DNA from: Phytopythium helicoides | Taxonomy: Eukaryota; Oomycota; Peronosporomycetes; Pythiales; Pythiaceae | NCBI GenBank assembly: GCA_024867545.1 | Contig: JANFNE010000004.1 | Span: 1,240,001 to 1,304,000 of the forward strand | Length of the DNA: 64,000 bases | Reading direction: 5' to 3' | Shown here: positions 10,236-21,034 of the stretch, in pieces | How positions within the stretch are numbered: position 1 is the first letter of the stretch | How the letters are laid out: each line of letters starts with the position of its first letter | Notes under the pieces: model-generated | What the model was told of the DNA's origin: nothing | Databases searched by the model: none | The model's input: the letters and a program-made list of their open reading frames with translations, nothing else | Translations under genes and position numbers: made by a program

Positions 10236-11192
10236 ATGTCTGGACGTGGATTCCGTGGCGGAGGCCGTGGCGGTGGCCGTGGTGGTGGCCGAGGTGGCGG
10301 CCGTGGTGGCGGCCGTGGCTTCTCTGGAGGCCGCGGAGGTGCTGGCGGCCGTGGCGGCGGCCGTGGCGGTGCCGGTGGCCGTGGCGGTGGCCGTGGCGGA
10401 GGCCGTGGCGGAGGCCGTGGCGGCGGCCGCGGAGGAGCTGGCGGCATGAAGGGCGGCGCCAAGGTCATCGTGGAGCCGCACCGTCACGCCGGCATCTTCA
10501 TCGCGCGCGGCAAGGAGGACGCGCTCGTGACGCTCAACTCGACGCCCGGCAAGAGCGTGTACGGCGAGAAGCGCATCTCGGTCGAGGTCCCGTCGGCCTC
10601 GGGCGAGGGCACCGAGAAGGTCGAGTACCGCGTGTGGAACCCGTTCCGCTCCAAGATCGCCGCCGCCATTCTCGGTGGTGTCGACAACATTTGGATCACG
10701 CCCGGCGCCAAGGTGCTGTACCTCGGAGGTGCCTCGGGCACGACCGTCTCGCACGTGTCGGACATCGTCGGCCCCTCGGGCGCCGTGTACGCAGTCGAGT
10801 TCTCGCACCGCTCGGGCCGCGACCTGATCAACATGGCCAAGTCGCGCACCAACGTGGTGCCGATCATCGAGGACGCTCGCCACCCGCTCAAGTACCGCAT
10901 GCTTGTGCCCATGGTCGACGTCGTGTTCGCCGACGTGGCGCAGCCCGACCAGGCTCGTATTGTGGCGCTGAACGCCAGCTACTTCCTCAAGAACGGCGGC
11001 CACTTCGTCATCTCGATCAAGGCCAGCTGCATTGACTCGACGGCGCCGCCCGAGGCCGTGTTCGCCCGCGAGGTCAAGAAGCTGCAGCAGGAGCAGTTCA
11101 AGCCCGCCGAGCAGCTGACGCTGGAGCCGTATGAGCGCGACCACGCCGTGGTCGTCGGCGCCTACCGCGTCGCCAAGAAGGAGAAGAAGTAA
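10236..11192 (+). CDS. NOP1: Fibrillarin (rRNA 2'-O-methyltransferase)
   Basis: Single exon, 318 aa from [10 protein letters not shown] at 10236, close to the usual 320. Residues 1-70 are a glycine/arginine-rich GAR domain. The rest is the AdoMet-dependent methyltransferase: [19 protein letters not shown], the SAM-binding strand [17 protein letters not shown], then [12 protein letters not shown] and [13 protein letters not shown]. It is the catalytic subunit of box C/D snoRNPs in the nucleolus and methylates rRNA ribose (and, in other species, a histone H2A glutamine). The frame is open upstream, but the GAR motif fixes the start. Confidence 0.96.
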   Translation: MSGRGFRGGGRGGGRGGGRGGGRGGGRGFSGGRGGAGGRGGGRGGAGGRGGGRGGGRGGGRGGGRGGAGGMKGGAKVIVEPHRHAGIFIARGKEDALVTLNSTPGKSVYGEKRISVEVPSASGEGTEKVEYRVWNPFRSKIAAAILGGVDNIWITPGAKVLYLGGASGTTVSHVSDIVGPSGAVYAVEFSHRSGRDLINMAKSRTNVVPIIEDARHPLKYRMLVPMVDVVFADVAQPDQARIVALNASYFLKNGGHFVISIKASCIDSTAPPEAVFAREVKKLQQEQFKPAEQLTLEPYERDHAVVVGAYRVAKKEKK

Positions 11193-11406
11193 ACGAGCCT
11201 GACCACGCAGACGGCCGCAGATAGACGGTGGTGGCCTCGAGGTCCTCGAAGCGAGTCGGCCAGACGCCTGGATGGATAGATGGATGGTCTCATCGGTTCG
11301 ATATATAGTAATATGCTTGTACTTCCCTCCACTTCTGCTGCATGGACATGCTCGCCGTTTGCTTACCGGTGTCGAGGTGTCGGCGTTCAGTCTGCGGTTA
11401 GACACA

Positions 11407-11470
11407 TCGAGGTGACCTCGAGGCGCGGCGCCAGCCCATTGCATACCGCCGCCCAATGAACGCGGCGGTA
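11407..11470. promoter_or_regulatory. Palindrome and CCAAT-centred inverted repeat
   Basis: TCGAGGTGACCTCGA at 11407-11421 is a perfect palindrome around one G. At 11444-11451 TACCGCCG is mirrored by CGGCGGTA at 11463-11470, with a CCAAT box in the 11-nt loop. Both lie between fibrillarin and the oxygenase, 240-300 bp upstream of the latter. They look like binding sites for dimeric factors. Confidence 0.35.
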
Positions 11471-11711
11471 GTATCTGTTTTCATCCAATTGCCGCCTCTC
11501 CATACTGAATGCAAGTGTTCACGCGGTAAGCATGCGGCCGATGCCGACACTCCATCCCCACTCCCCGCCGCCTTCTATGGCGCCGCAGTCCGGTGATGCG
11601 TGAGCCCGACAGCGAGCGATCCGGCGGCTCAAGGGGCGGCTCATTCCCGAAAATCCGCCGCCGAGCCGACCGGAGACCGACCGCCGGCGACTCTTCCCCC
11701 GACCAGCAGCG

Positions 11712-12767
11712 ATGATCGTGCCCGTGATCGACATTGGCGCGTTCGTGGACCCGAGCGCCGCCGACGAGGCGCAGCGCAGCGAGGTGGTCAAGCAGGTGGA
11801 GGACGCGTGCAGGAACGTCGGCTTCCTCGTGCTCACGAACCACGGCGTGGCGACCGACACGATCGGCGCGGCGTTCGCGACCGCCAAGAGCTACTTCGAC
11901 CTGCCTGAGGACGTCAAGAAGCTCGTGCCCATGACGGCAGAGTACCCGTACGGCTACGAGAGCGCCGAGATCCTGTCCAAGTCGCGCGGCGACGAGTCCA
12001 AGAAGCTGCCGGACCTTAAGGAGACGTTCCAGATCTGCATCGGCGCCGAGGGCAAGACACCGCACCTCACGCCCATCTGGCCCGAGCAGCCCGAGGAGTT
12101 CAAGACCGTGCTCACCAACTACTACCGCAGCGTCGAGAAGCTCGCGGCCACGGTCATGAGCATCTTTGCGCTCGCGCTCAAGCTGCCGGCGGACTACTTT
12201 GACAAGAAGATTGACAGCCACATGTCGGCGCTGCGCGTCCTGTGCGTCTTTGGCTGTTGGACTGGAGGGTGATGATGCGACTGCGTGTGCTGACGGTGTT
12301 ATTTGTTTTGTGATGACAGCAACTACCCGCACCAGGACCACGAGCCGGGCAAGGACCAGATCCGCGCGTCGCCGCACACGGACTACGGCAGCCTGACGAT
12401 CCTGGCGGTGGACGACGCCCCCGGCGGGCTGCAGGTCATGGACCACGAGGGCCAGTGGCACAGCGTCAAGGCGCCGGCCAACTCGTACGTGGTGAACCTG
12501 GGCGACCTGATGCAGCACTGGACGAACGACGAGTGGCGGTCGACCATGCACCGTGTGATCAACCCGCCGCCGTCGACGGGAGACGAGGAGCGCGCGAGCA
12601 ACCGGCGCCAGTCGATCGCCTTCTTCCACAACATCAACGGCGACGTGCTGGTCGAGTGCTTCCCGTCGTGCCAATCGCCGGAGAACCCCGCCAAGTACGA
12701 GCCCGTGCTGGCTGGCGAGTACCTCATGCGCAAGCACGAGGCCGCCATGGGCCGCAAGAAGCAGTAG
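11712..12767 (+). CDS. 2-oxoglutarate/Fe(II)-dependent oxygenase (IPNS/GA-oxidase-like)
   Basis: Two exons, 11712-12241 and 12320-12767, joined across a 78-nt GT-AG intron that restores ALRVLNYPHQDHEP; 325 aa. The N-terminal DIOX_N region is clear (PVIDIGAFVDPSAADEAQR, CRNVGFLVLTNHGV, AKSYFDLPEDVK). The iron ligands are His196 and Asp198 (SPHTDYGSLTIL) and His254 (STMHRVINPP). The 2OG-binding RxS is Arg273/Ser275 (NRRQSIAFF). It would hydroxylate or oxidise a small molecule with succinate and CO2 release. Substrate is unknown: the family spans gibberellin oxidases, isopenicillin N synthase and fungal relatives. Confidence 0.92.
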
Positions 12768-13038
12768 AGGGGCCACGGATGACATGGGTACACAGGTTGC
12801 CCCGAACTTCAATCTCCGTCCTGAAATACACTATAACGTCCTAGTTTTGAGCTGAATACAGGATATTTCGCCTCTTCCTTTAAGGTTTTTTCGCGATGTG
12901 TTGGGCAGTTGCACCCGAGTGTCACTCCTTCGAGGTGAATCCACTTGACTGGCCTGGAAGGATCGCCATGCCGCGTGGCTGGCCGGCCCACTTCCCGAAT
13001 CTCCGAGAACCTCCTTCCTTCCCCAACTCCAAGCAGCA

Positions 13039-13494
13039 ATGGCCCGCGAGCGCACGTACATCATGGTCAAGCCGGACGGCGTCCAGCGCCACCTGGTGGG
13101 CGAGATCATCAAGCGCTTCGAGACCAAGGGCTACAAGCTGGCGGCGCTCAAGCTGGTGCGCCCCAGCCGCGAGCACCTGGAGAAGCACTACGCCGACCTG
13201 GCGGGCAAGCCCTTCTTCCCGGGCCTCATCAACTACATGAGCTCGGGCCCGGTCGTGGCCATGGTCTGGGAGGGCACCAACGTGGTGCTCGAGGGCCGCA
13301 AGATGCTCGGCGCCACCAAGCCCAGCGAGTCGGCGCTCGGCACGATCCGCGGCGACTTCTGCGTCGAGGTCGGCCGCAACGTCTGCCACGGCTCGGACTC
13401 GGTCGAGTCGGCCAACAAGGAGATCGCGCTCTGGTTCCCGGAGGGCGTCATTGAGTGGAACACCTCGGACGACGACTGGGTCTACGAGAACTAG
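13039..13494 (+). CDS. Nucleoside diphosphate kinase
   Basis: Single exon, 151 aa, exactly the family length. ATP-binding motif [14 protein letters not shown] at the N-terminus, the nucleotide-site loop, and the active-site phosphohistidine in [10 protein letters not shown] (His117). It transfers gamma-phosphate between NTPs and NDPs, normally as a hexamer in the cytosol. The C-terminus YEN is typical of the group I enzymes. No targeting peptide is seen. Confidence 0.97.
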   Translation: MARERTYIMVKPDGVQRHLVGEIIKRFETKGYKLAALKLVRPSREHLEKHYADLAGKPFFPGLINYMSSGPVVAMVWEGTNVVLEGRKMLGATKPSESALGTIRGDFCVEVGRNVCHGSDSVESANKEIALWFPEGVIEWNTSDDDWVYEN

Positions 13495-13965
13495 GCGTCT
13501 GCCCCGCAGCAGTAGCAGCAGCGGTGGGCCTGTCCGTCACCCATCGATCGGCGGACAGCCGCTGCTAATGAATGAATGAAACGAAGCCGAGTGCTAGCAA
13601 CAAACAACCGGTCTCAACCGACTATTCATCATGATCGGTCTTGACTTGTGGGAGCCTCGCCACCCTCACACTGGATCCATCCATCGCCGCACTATGGCGT
13701 CCATATTTTTAGCGGTGCCAGCTGGCCGTCTAAAAGCAGCGTGTCTCGCTGCATGCGCTCAGCACTCGTCAATGCTTGTGGGTCACCGTGCGGTGGAGGC
13801 TCGCAGTCCTTGACGCTGTGCCCGTCTGTGGCTGCTCAGCCTCTACGGTACCACCACCATCCCCTTCCTTCTTGGATAAGAAAGTGCTGAGGAGCTACAC
13901 TTGGCTGCAGCCAGTCCCGCTTTTCGACCTCGACAGCTCCTCCTCGCCCCTCGCCTCGCTCGAGC
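13495..13965. other. Intergenic 471 bp
   Basis: Holds the 3' region of the NDP kinase, with a short AATGAATGAATGAA repeat near 13566, and the upstream region of the next gene, ending in a pyrimidine-rich leader. No gene signal is seen. Confidence 0.5.
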
Positions 13966-15191
13966 ATGGCGTCGGGCTCCTCGAGCTTCAGCGACGAGGT
14001 GACGGTCGACGCGGCCCACCGGCCCTTCTTCTGCGTGTTCGCGGCCGTGGGCGTCGTGCTCTTCTATTACTCGGTGGGCTACGCCAAGAAGTACGCGACC
14101 GTCGCGGCCTTCCTCCTGCCGGTGCGTCTGCCTACTGCCGATCCTGCTTGTCTCCACCGCTCGAGGCTCTAACTGTGTGGACTTGACTCCCCTTGCAGCC
14201 CTTCATCTGCTTCTGCATGGTGTTCCAGAACGTGGTGATGGCCACGACGGGCATCGACCGCCGGCGCGACAGCACGCAGGCCATGCTCGCCTTCCACGCG
14301 TGCGTGACGCCCATGCTGCTGCTCGTCTGCTACGAGCTCGCGTACCTCGTGCACAAGCAAAAGTCGGTCAACTTCTGCGGCATCTCGTTTGAGAGCGGAC
14401 ACCGCCAGCGCCACCCCGGCGCGCGCGACTGGCTGTCCACGGCGCTACGCTTCGCCGTCTGGCTCGTCGGCGCCGGACTGCTCGCGCTCAACCTGCTCGC
14501 GGCCTACCGCTGGTCAGCCGACCTCAACGGATCCACCGTCAAGAGCATCTACGAGCTGCAGGGCGACTCGACTGCGCACGCAGTCTTCGCCGTGCTGCCC
14601 GCACTCGTGCTCGTCACGCTCTCGCTCTACATCGGGCTGCAGCTGTGGAACTACGGCACCTTCTACTCCTTCATGGTGCACGCCACCATGTTCAACCCGT
14701 GGATCTGGATGCTTGTGGGCTCGCTCTCGCTGCTCGCAGGATATCTCATGCCCTCGCCGCTCTACGAGGTCTCGTCCAACGCTGGCGAGCTCGTCATGAT
14801 GGGCTCCATCGTGCGCATGTTCCGCGAGGTGCACCACGACGTGCAGCAGGGGCTGCAGATGCGCAGCTTCATCGACCCCATCCCGACCGCCTCGCCTCGT
14901 AGGAATGGCGATGGCGGCGTCTTCGGCCGCATCAAGAAGCAGCAACGAGAGGCGTCATCCGACCTCAGCACTGCCAGCAACTACCACCTGAACGCACTGC
15001 ATTCGTCCAACGACGGATCTATGTCGGCCATCAACATCAACGGCACCACGGCATCCGGAGGGGCCTACATGGAGCTCGCGAGCCCCAAGGAAGCCGAGAC
15101 GCGACTCACGGACGACGATCGCAATGCACAGTCTGGCAACTTCCTGTCGGTAGTCGTCGCCAGCTCTCGCACGAACCCGCTGTACCAGTAG
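13966..15191 (+). CDS. Polytopic membrane protein, about seven TM helices
   Basis: Two exons, 13966-14121 and 14199-15191, with a 77-nt intron; 382 aa. Hydrophobic segments run through FFCVFAAVGVVLFYYSVGY, VAAFLLPPFICFCMVF, ACVTPMLLLVCYELAYLV, TALRFAVWLVGAGLLALNLL, AVFAVLPALVLVTLSLYIGL, MFNPWIWMLVGSLSLLAGYL and a weaker last one. A serine-rich cytoplasmic tail of about 100 residues follows. The layout recalls a seven-pass receptor or sensor, but no GPCR motif is evident. I do not recognise the family. It is co-oriented with NDP kinase and converges on SART1. Confidence 0.75.
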
Positions 15192-15348
15192 CGTGCTGGT
15201 TGATGCACCTACTGATAGCCCGTAGCTGCCAGTGAGCAAGCTGCTTCCTATTGCCGGCCAGACTGCCGGCGCTTACTATAATCAACAACACAGGAGAACT
15301 AAAGCAGTCCATTACCCGCAGGTTTATCATGACCTTCCCCAGATTTCT

Positions 15349-17838
15349 TCAAGTCCCGCTGGACAGCACAACGTGTGCCTGCTTGCCTGCCTTTTGCTTC
15401 TTCTCGAGCACTTCCATCATCTTTGTGCTGCCCTCGCCAGAAAGCAGTTTTTGTGCCTCCAGTTCCTGCTTGAGCTGGCGCAGGCGTTTGTCTTGCTTTT
15501 TCTTGCCCGGACCGTGTCCATGGAATTTGTACGAAAGCATGCGGAAGGCTTCCTTTTTGGTGAGGAGGCGGCCGAACTCATCGCGGTAATCGAGCTTCAC
15601 GCCGTCCTTGACGCGGAGCTCCTCTTCCACATTTCGGTCGCGTGCGTCGTTCGCACGACCAGCCTGTCGCTCGACGCGCGTTTGACGCAGATCGCCCGTC
15701 TTTCTGAGTAGCGCCAGTGTGGCTCCCAACCCATTCGACACAAGTGGCTGCTCCTCGCCCCACGCATCCTTGTCACCACCTTCGTCCTCGTCGTTCTCCT
15801 TCTGTTCACTATCGCTTGCTTCTTCTTTCATCTCCTCATCCTGATTGTGCGAAGCTCCATTCGTGGTGCTGACCTTGGTGCCAGAAGCCGCGCTTGCAGA
15901 AAGCAAACCGTTCCCTGATGAGGCAGCTTGGAACTGAGCCGTGCGCTTCTCCATAGCATTCCGCAATCGCGTCTCAAAGTCTGTTGCATCATTGAAGACA
16001 ACCGTTTTTGTGGCGGCGCTCATTTGTCCTGGCGCTTGACCAAACACGTTGCCAACGGGTGCTGCGATCACGGGAGCTGTTGACTCTGTGGTAGGCGTTG
16101 AACCAGTAGTGACTGGCTTCGGCTCCGCTGCAACAGTCTTAACTAGCATCGCGATCCGATCTTCACTTGCAGGACCCACCGTAATGGGAGCAGCAGCAAA
16201 TGTGCTTGATTCAGCTGCCTGACTAACAGCCTCCTCTTCTTGCTTCTGTTTGGCCTCCTGAAGTCGAGCAAGGCGACGTGCACGTGCAAGTGAGGCACTC
16301 AGCTCGAGATCCATGGCCTCATCTACCATTGCGGCTTCTTCGTCGACACCAGCAGCCCTGCGCTTTCGTTTGGGCTGCTTCTGGACAACTTGTCCGTCCT
16401 TAACAGCAAGGTCAGAAGCAGCGAGGGCATCTGAAGCAACAGCGCTGGCCTTCTCACGCGCTTGCTGGAAGCGGCGAAGACCTTCTTCATCCTCTGCAAT
16501 GGTTTTATCTTCGTCGTCACTGTCTGCGTGGCGGCGCTTGCGTCGGCCGCGGTCCCGAGAAGCAGCAGCATTCTTCTTCGCTTCCGCTTCGAGTTGTGCA
16601 ATGAGTGAAGACGAGTCCTCCTCTCCATTCCCTTCTGCTCCATTTGAGCTAGCATCCTGCTCAGCAACCTCTGGTTCTTCCTGGTGCCGCGACTTCTTCT
16701 TTTTCTTGCGGAGTTTCTTGCCCTTCTTTTTGAACTGCGTCTCCATCTCCTCGGCGGTGAAGTACTCATCCACCGCCTTGGTACGGTCCATGGTGAGAGA
16801 GATGACTGCAACGCCGTCGTCATCCAAGTCCGCATCATCGTTTCCTTCATTGCCAACCCCGCGCGCTTTTGAAACACTGATTGTACCCTGGGCATCAAGG
16901 GTGAATTTGCGTGCGTCTTCAGCTGCGCGCGCGTCGTCTTCCTCGTCGTAGTGCGAAAGAAGTTTTTTGCTCGTACGCTTCTTGGATCGCGGCTTACCCA
17001 CCTCAATGAACTCGTCGTCATCATAGCCGGTGTACACTGGCATCAAGGCTCGTTCTGCCCGAGAGTGCTGCGCGTCGCGCCGGTCGCGCTCGCTCATTTC
17101 AACGTTCACGAGCTCGTCGTTGTCGTCGTTCACTTCATTTCCGTCGGCCGCCAGCACGCTCGTGTCCTTGAGCGTGAGCACGACCTCATGCCCCTCTTCA
17201 AACGAGTCTGCAGCATGCCCGACCGTCATGCCAGCCAGGGCCGATGCGTCGTACGTCTCGACCTTCTCCTTCTTGTTGCCTTCGTCCGCAGGCGCCGCCT
17301 TGGGCTTGACGCGGGACTGCTTGACCCACGAAAGCGCGTCTCCCGCAGTCTCCTGGCGCAGCATCTCGCCGAGCGACTGTCCCGCGAGCTTCTGCGACAG
17401 CTCGCGCTTCTTCTTGGACTGCGCGAGCGCCTGCTCGATAGCCGCGCGCTCGCGCTCCTGCGCCACCTGCGCGCTCGTCTTCTGCAGGTTTACCTCGGCC
17501 GACTTCTTCGGCCCCACGGACAGCGGCTTGAGCCCCAGCTGCGCGCGCAGCTTGTTGGTCTCCTCGATGCTCATGGAGATCTCGCCGTTCTTGTCCTCGC
17601 CCTTGGCGCCCGCGCCCGCGTCGCTGCTCGAGCGCTCGCGCTTCTCCTCGCGCCGCCGGCCCTCGTCCCCTCGCCGCCCGCGGCTCCTGCTGCGGCTGCG
17701 GCTGGCGCTGCGGCGCCGCGACCGGGAGCTGCGCGCGCGCTCTCGTTCTCGCTCTCGCTCTCGCTCTCGCTCGCGGTGCGAGGGCCGCGCAGGCCGCGGG
17801 CGAGAGCGCGACGCCGAGCGGCTCCTGCTGCGCGCCAT
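15349..17838 (-). CDS. SART1: SART1/Snu66, U4/U6.U5 tri-snRNP protein
   Basis: Single exon, 829 aa. The N-terminus is RS/RE-rich. It is followed by the SART1 signature SIEETNKLRAQLGLKPL (residues about 75-92). The C-terminus EFGRLLTKKEAFRMLSYKFHG, GPGKKKQDKRLR and EVLEKKQKAGKQAHVVLSSG is diagnostic. The protein is needed for recruiting tri-snRNP to the pre-spliceosome. Long acidic and lysine-rich segments alternate in the middle. Length matches the family (about 800). It sits in the same window as a PRP40-like factor, but I see no operon-like link. Confidence 0.95.
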   Translation of the reverse strand: MARSRSRSASRSRPRPARPSHRERERERERERERARSSRSRRRSASRSRSRSRGRRGDEGRRREEKRERSSSDAGAGAKGEDKNGEISMSIEETNKLRAQLGLKPLSVGPKKSAEVNLQKTSAQVAQERERAAIEQALAQSKKKRELSQKLAGQSLGEMLRQETAGDALSWVKQSRVKPKAAPADEGNKKEKVETYDASALAGMTVGHAADSFEEGHEVVLTLKDTSVLAADGNEVNDDNDELVNVEMSERDRRDAQHSRAERALMPVYTGYDDDEFIEVGKPRSKKRTSKKLLSHYDEEDDARAAEDARKFTLDAQGTISVSKARGVGNEGNDDADLDDDGVAVISLTMDRTKAVDEYFTAEEMETQFKKKGKKLRKKKKKSRHQEEPEVAEQDASSNGAEGNGEEDSSSLIAQLEAEAKKNAAASRDRGRRKRRHADSDDEDKTIAEDEEGLRRFQQAREKASAVASDALAASDLAVKDGQVVQKQPKRKRRAAGVDEEAAMVDEAMDLELSASLARARRLARLQEAKQKQEEEAVSQAAESSTFAAAPITVGPASEDRIAMLVKTVAAEPKPVTTGSTPTTESTAPVIAAPVGNVFGQAPGQMSAATKTVVFNDATDFETRLRNAMEKRTAQFQAASSGNGLLSASAASGTKVSTTNGASHNQDEEMKEEASDSEQKENDEDEGGDKDAWGEEQPLVSNGLGATLALLRKTGDLRQTRVERQAGRANDARDRNVEEELRVKDGVKLDYRDEFGRLLTKKEAFRMLSYKFHGHGPGKKKQDKRLRQLKQELEAQKLLSGEGSTKMMEVLEKKQKAGKQAHVVLSSGT

Positions 17839-18043
17839 CTTGCCTGTGGGTGGCTCGCGGTCTTGGTTTTACTATTGGCGTCAAGTGGCGAGCGGTTGTT
17901 GATAGGTGTCGGTTAATGGTAGAAACTCATGTGACATGTGAGGAACGCATGTGACGTGTGCGATTTGAGTTCGAGTTGAATAGATAACTCACTGACTGAC
18001 TGACTGGCTGACTTGCGCGCTGCTTGCTTGGAGCGCGCTTTCT

Positions 18044-18781
18044 CTAGGTGTGGCGGAAGTGGGAGGCTACGAGCAGACGGAAGGCCTGGGTCTCCGGTAG
18101 CTGGAGCTCTTCGAGCAGCTTCTCGGCGTGCAGCACGAGCAGCGGGTCGATCTCCACGACGGTCTCGTCGTAGTTGGCGCACGCGCGCAGCACGCGCAGC
18201 AGTGACTCGCTCTGCGGGTGATCGAGCGCAAAGCCATACAGCTGGTACGCACGTTGAATCGCCACCGCGCGCGGACAGTACAGACACGTGCACAAGTAGT
18301 CCTCTAGCTCTAGCTCCATGAACCGGACTACCAAGTGGAGGTAACCAAACACACAAGTTAGATATTAGCACTGACACCACCACATTCAACATGACATACC
18401 TCGAAGGTTAGGAGACTGGTGCACCACGAGTGGGTGCTGGTTGCTTGAGGACGCTGGTGGGTGGTGGGATCTTAGAGTCGACTCTGATGCAGGCATAGAT
18501 AGGAAGTCGTCTTCGCTGTTGTCGCTGAGTCCTCCGTCGCGGTCAGTGACCTCAATCACAGATGGCACTGGTGCTGCATTGCGTTCGCTGCTGCCGTACT
18601 CCGATAAGCGGCTCGTCTCGGCTTGCTGCGATATGCTGTCACCGATGCTCATTGACAGCGACGGCTCGTACGCGTAGATGGTAAGGTCCACGACTGTGGA
18701 CGTCGTCAGCGCCTCGTTCTTATCCTCTCGCCGCTCAGTTTTCTCCCACACACTCGCTGCGTACATCGTATCGTCCCCCAT
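18044..18781 (-). CDS. Conserved-looking protein of unknown function
   Basis: Two exons, 18400-18781 and 18044-18327, separated by a 72-nt intron (donor GTATGT, acceptor TTGGTAG); 221 aa from MGDDTMYAAS. The frame is open further upstream to an ATG at 19072, which would add 97 residues, but that part looks non-coding and would leave only 52 bp to the divergent gene. The N-terminal half is serine-rich and acidic. The C-terminal half is folded-looking and mostly helical (YLCTCLYCPRAVAIQRAYQL, then LVLHAEKLLEELQLPET). No family recognised. Confidence 0.6.
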
Positions 18782-19044
18782 CAGATACCATTGTATTGCA
18801 TGCAGACCTCTACCAACTCCACGAGCAGCACGCACACATGGGCGTGCCCTGCGCGCAGCAACCGGCTCGGAACGCGTTGCCCATGCTCGCTCGTGGTCGG
18901 TCGAAGGTCCTGGAGAGCGCTGGGTCTTCTGGCTGCACGGACGGTCTCGGCAACGGAGCGAGACCAGGAGAAAGGCGAAGTGAGGCAAAGGTGTTGCCTC
19001 CGGAGCTGCTGCGTACTTTCTCGCTTCAACATTGACACAGTCAA

Positions 19045-19101
19045 AGTAGGGACAAACTAGGGACTTTGGCACCTGTAGAGTTGGGGACGCCGTCCCTAGT
19101 G
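19045..19101. promoter_or_regulatory. TAGGGAC/GTCCCTA motif cluster in divergent promoter
   Basis: GTAGGGAC near 19046, ACTAGGGAC at 19056-19064 and CCGTCCCTAGTG at 19090-19101 lie directly upstream of SLD5, the last only 24 bp before its ATG. The 12-mer recurs, as a perfect inverted pair, upstream of the gene at 34655. It is probably a shared transcription factor site. Confidence 0.45.
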
Positions 19102-19124
19102 AGCATTTCTAAATTACCGCCGCC

Positions 19125-20168
19125 ATGACGACGTTGGCGCCGTTCGACCGCGAGAACCTCAATGAGGACGTGGAGCGCATGCGCGTGCTGTGGATGAACG
19201 AGATGGTGCGGTGTATAGTATACGCATGGGCTGCTAGCTGGCGTAGGCGGGCGGCTACTGACGAGCGAATGCGGGCGGGCAGAACGCGCCGGAGCTGCTG
19301 CAGTATGACGACGAGATGGTCTCGGAGATGCTCGACCAGCTCCGCAACCAGGTGCGAGGCGCTAGTTGGTAGAGTTTGCTGGTAGTTTGGCTTACGGCAG
19401 CTGTGGTGCTAGCAAGAGTACGTCGACTCGGTGTACGAGGACCGCGAACAGCTCACGGAGGAGCGCGCTTTTATCAACAAGCTGTACCAGGCAAGCACCG
19501 TTTGGCTGGCTGGTCGTAGTGGACTGAAGGGCTGACTGATGTGAGCTGCACTTGTAACGTGAAGATGGAGATTGATCGGCTGCGGTTCATGGTGTCGTCG
19601 TACCTGCGCACGCGCCTTCAGAAGGTAAAGAGGAGCTGTGGTCATCATCATTTGAGTCTTCGAGAGTATAACGGGCGTTACTTCAGATCGAGAAGTTCGC
19701 GCTCCACATCCTTGGAGACGCGCTGCTGTCCCAGCGTCTATCCCCGAAGGAGCGCGAGTTTGCACGGCAGTGAGTGGCCAATTGTAAAGTTGATGCGATC
19801 GGCGAGGTACTCACTGCAAGATGCTCGCTCAGATTCACAATGTTGTTCGAGAACCACATGCAGGACCTGGCGCTCAATAAGCTGGCAGAGGAGCATCGCA
19901 GTATCACTGGAGACGGAATGGGTGCGTTCGGCGCTTTGGTTCTGGTTCGACTACAGACGGGCCTGACGCATAGAGCCTGGATGATGCTGCAGTGCCGGAG
20001 CCCGACCTGGACTGCTTCGTCTTCTGCGAGAGCAAGGGCGATCTGGGTGAGGTGCAGTGCGACGAGCGCGGAGCGACCGTCATGACACTGCGTACGACCG
20101 ACCGCCACGTGATGCGCTACCGATCAATCAAGCCGTACGTTGAGGACGGCCAGGCGATGCTCATCTAG
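19125..20168 (+). CDS. SLD5: GINS complex subunit SLD5 (GINS4)
   Basis: Seven exons: 19125-19205, 19283-19351, 19413-19490, 19565-19624, 19687-19769, 19833-19921, 19993-20168; 211 aa. The assembled protein aligns with SLD5 throughout: WMNEMNAPELLQYD, then HQ-type junction QMEIDRLRFMVSSYLRTRL, QKIEKFALHIL, LSPKEREFARQF, the linker, and the C-terminal beta domain VPEPDLDCFVFCES ending in EDGQAMLI. SLD5 with PSF1-3 activates the Mcm2-7 helicase in the CMG complex. Intron 3 has a GC donor (CAG|GCAAGC). All junctions keep frame, so confidence in the model is high. Confidence 0.92.
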
Positions 20169-20420
20169 GAGAGCCACGACACGATGCTCGAACGAATAGA
20201 GAGAGGCTTCATATGAACTTTCAGGATATAAATTACAGGGCGAGCAGGTGGCTTCAGGCGCTGACTGTCACGTAGATATGGCGATGGGGTCTGGAGCGCT
20301 TGGCGCGTCGCTGTTGACGGCTCGCTCACCATCGCCGCGCTGGATTCAGCGACGTCGTTGCTGCTGCGGCTACGACGACGAAGGCTGCAGGCTGGGGACG
20401 ATTGTTGTTGTCAGCGTCTG

Positions 20421-21034
20421 TCATTTGCGACCAAAGCAGCGATAGCAGCCACGTACAATGAGCACGGCCTCCTCTACTGCAAGCACGGAGACCTGGAAGT
20501 ACTCGTAGCCTGTGAACTGGTAGTCCGGCACGAGGAAGCGCTCGTAGATGCGCGGCAGCAGGAGCACGATGCGCGCGAACTCCATGGCGCAGACCACGAG
20601 GTACTGCGAGTAGGCGAGTGTCAGTTGTGCCATTGCTTCCACATTGATAGCGCGAGCGACGTACGATGAGCGCCCAGCTGGTCTTGTCGGAGCGCACGGC
20701 CGCGAGTCCGATGGCGCCGACGACCGCCATGAAGCTGTTGGTGATCCTGTTCACCCATGAACGAGCGTTAGAGCGTCATCCACCGCATCCAGCCGCCACT
20801 ACGTTCAGCGACGAACCACAGGTAGTTGAACAGCGCGACGAGCCCTAGCGCTAGCTGCGCCGAGGCGATGAGTCGCAGGCGCTGCGAGCGGCGCGCGGAC
20901 GCGGCCCAGACGCGCTTCTGCTGCGTGAAGCCGCCGTAGTTGGGCACGCCGCGGCTCCTGGCGGTGGACGCCGAGGTCGTGGACGCCGCGCTCTTGGCCA
21001 GGATCGGCTCGAGCTCCTCGGCGCGCTCCTTCAT
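20421..21034 (-). CDS. Small four-TM membrane protein
   Basis: Three exons, 20784-21034, 20665-20746 and 20421-20603; 171 aa from MKERAEELEPILAK. The first intron is only 37 nt (or 49 nt if the acceptor 12 nt downstream is used; both keep frame), the second 61 nt. Four hydrophobic segments: SAQLALGLVALFNYLWFV, SFMAVVGAIGLAAV, SWALIYLVVCAMEFARIVLLL, and VSVLAVEEAVLIVRGCY. A cytosolic basic N-terminus with QQKR...RRSQRLR precedes TM1. The layout resembles small tetraspan proteins, but no family motif is recognised. Stop is at 20421. Confidence 0.6.

Noticed and set aside
10230..11456. 408-aa minus-strand open frame over fibrillarin
   Set aside because: Shadow of the GC-rich, Gly/Arg-coding fibrillarin gene; composition is biased and no domain is seen.
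11481..12812. 443-aa minus-strand frame over the 2OG oxygenase
   Set aside because: Antisense shadow that crosses a well-supported two-exon gene and its intron.
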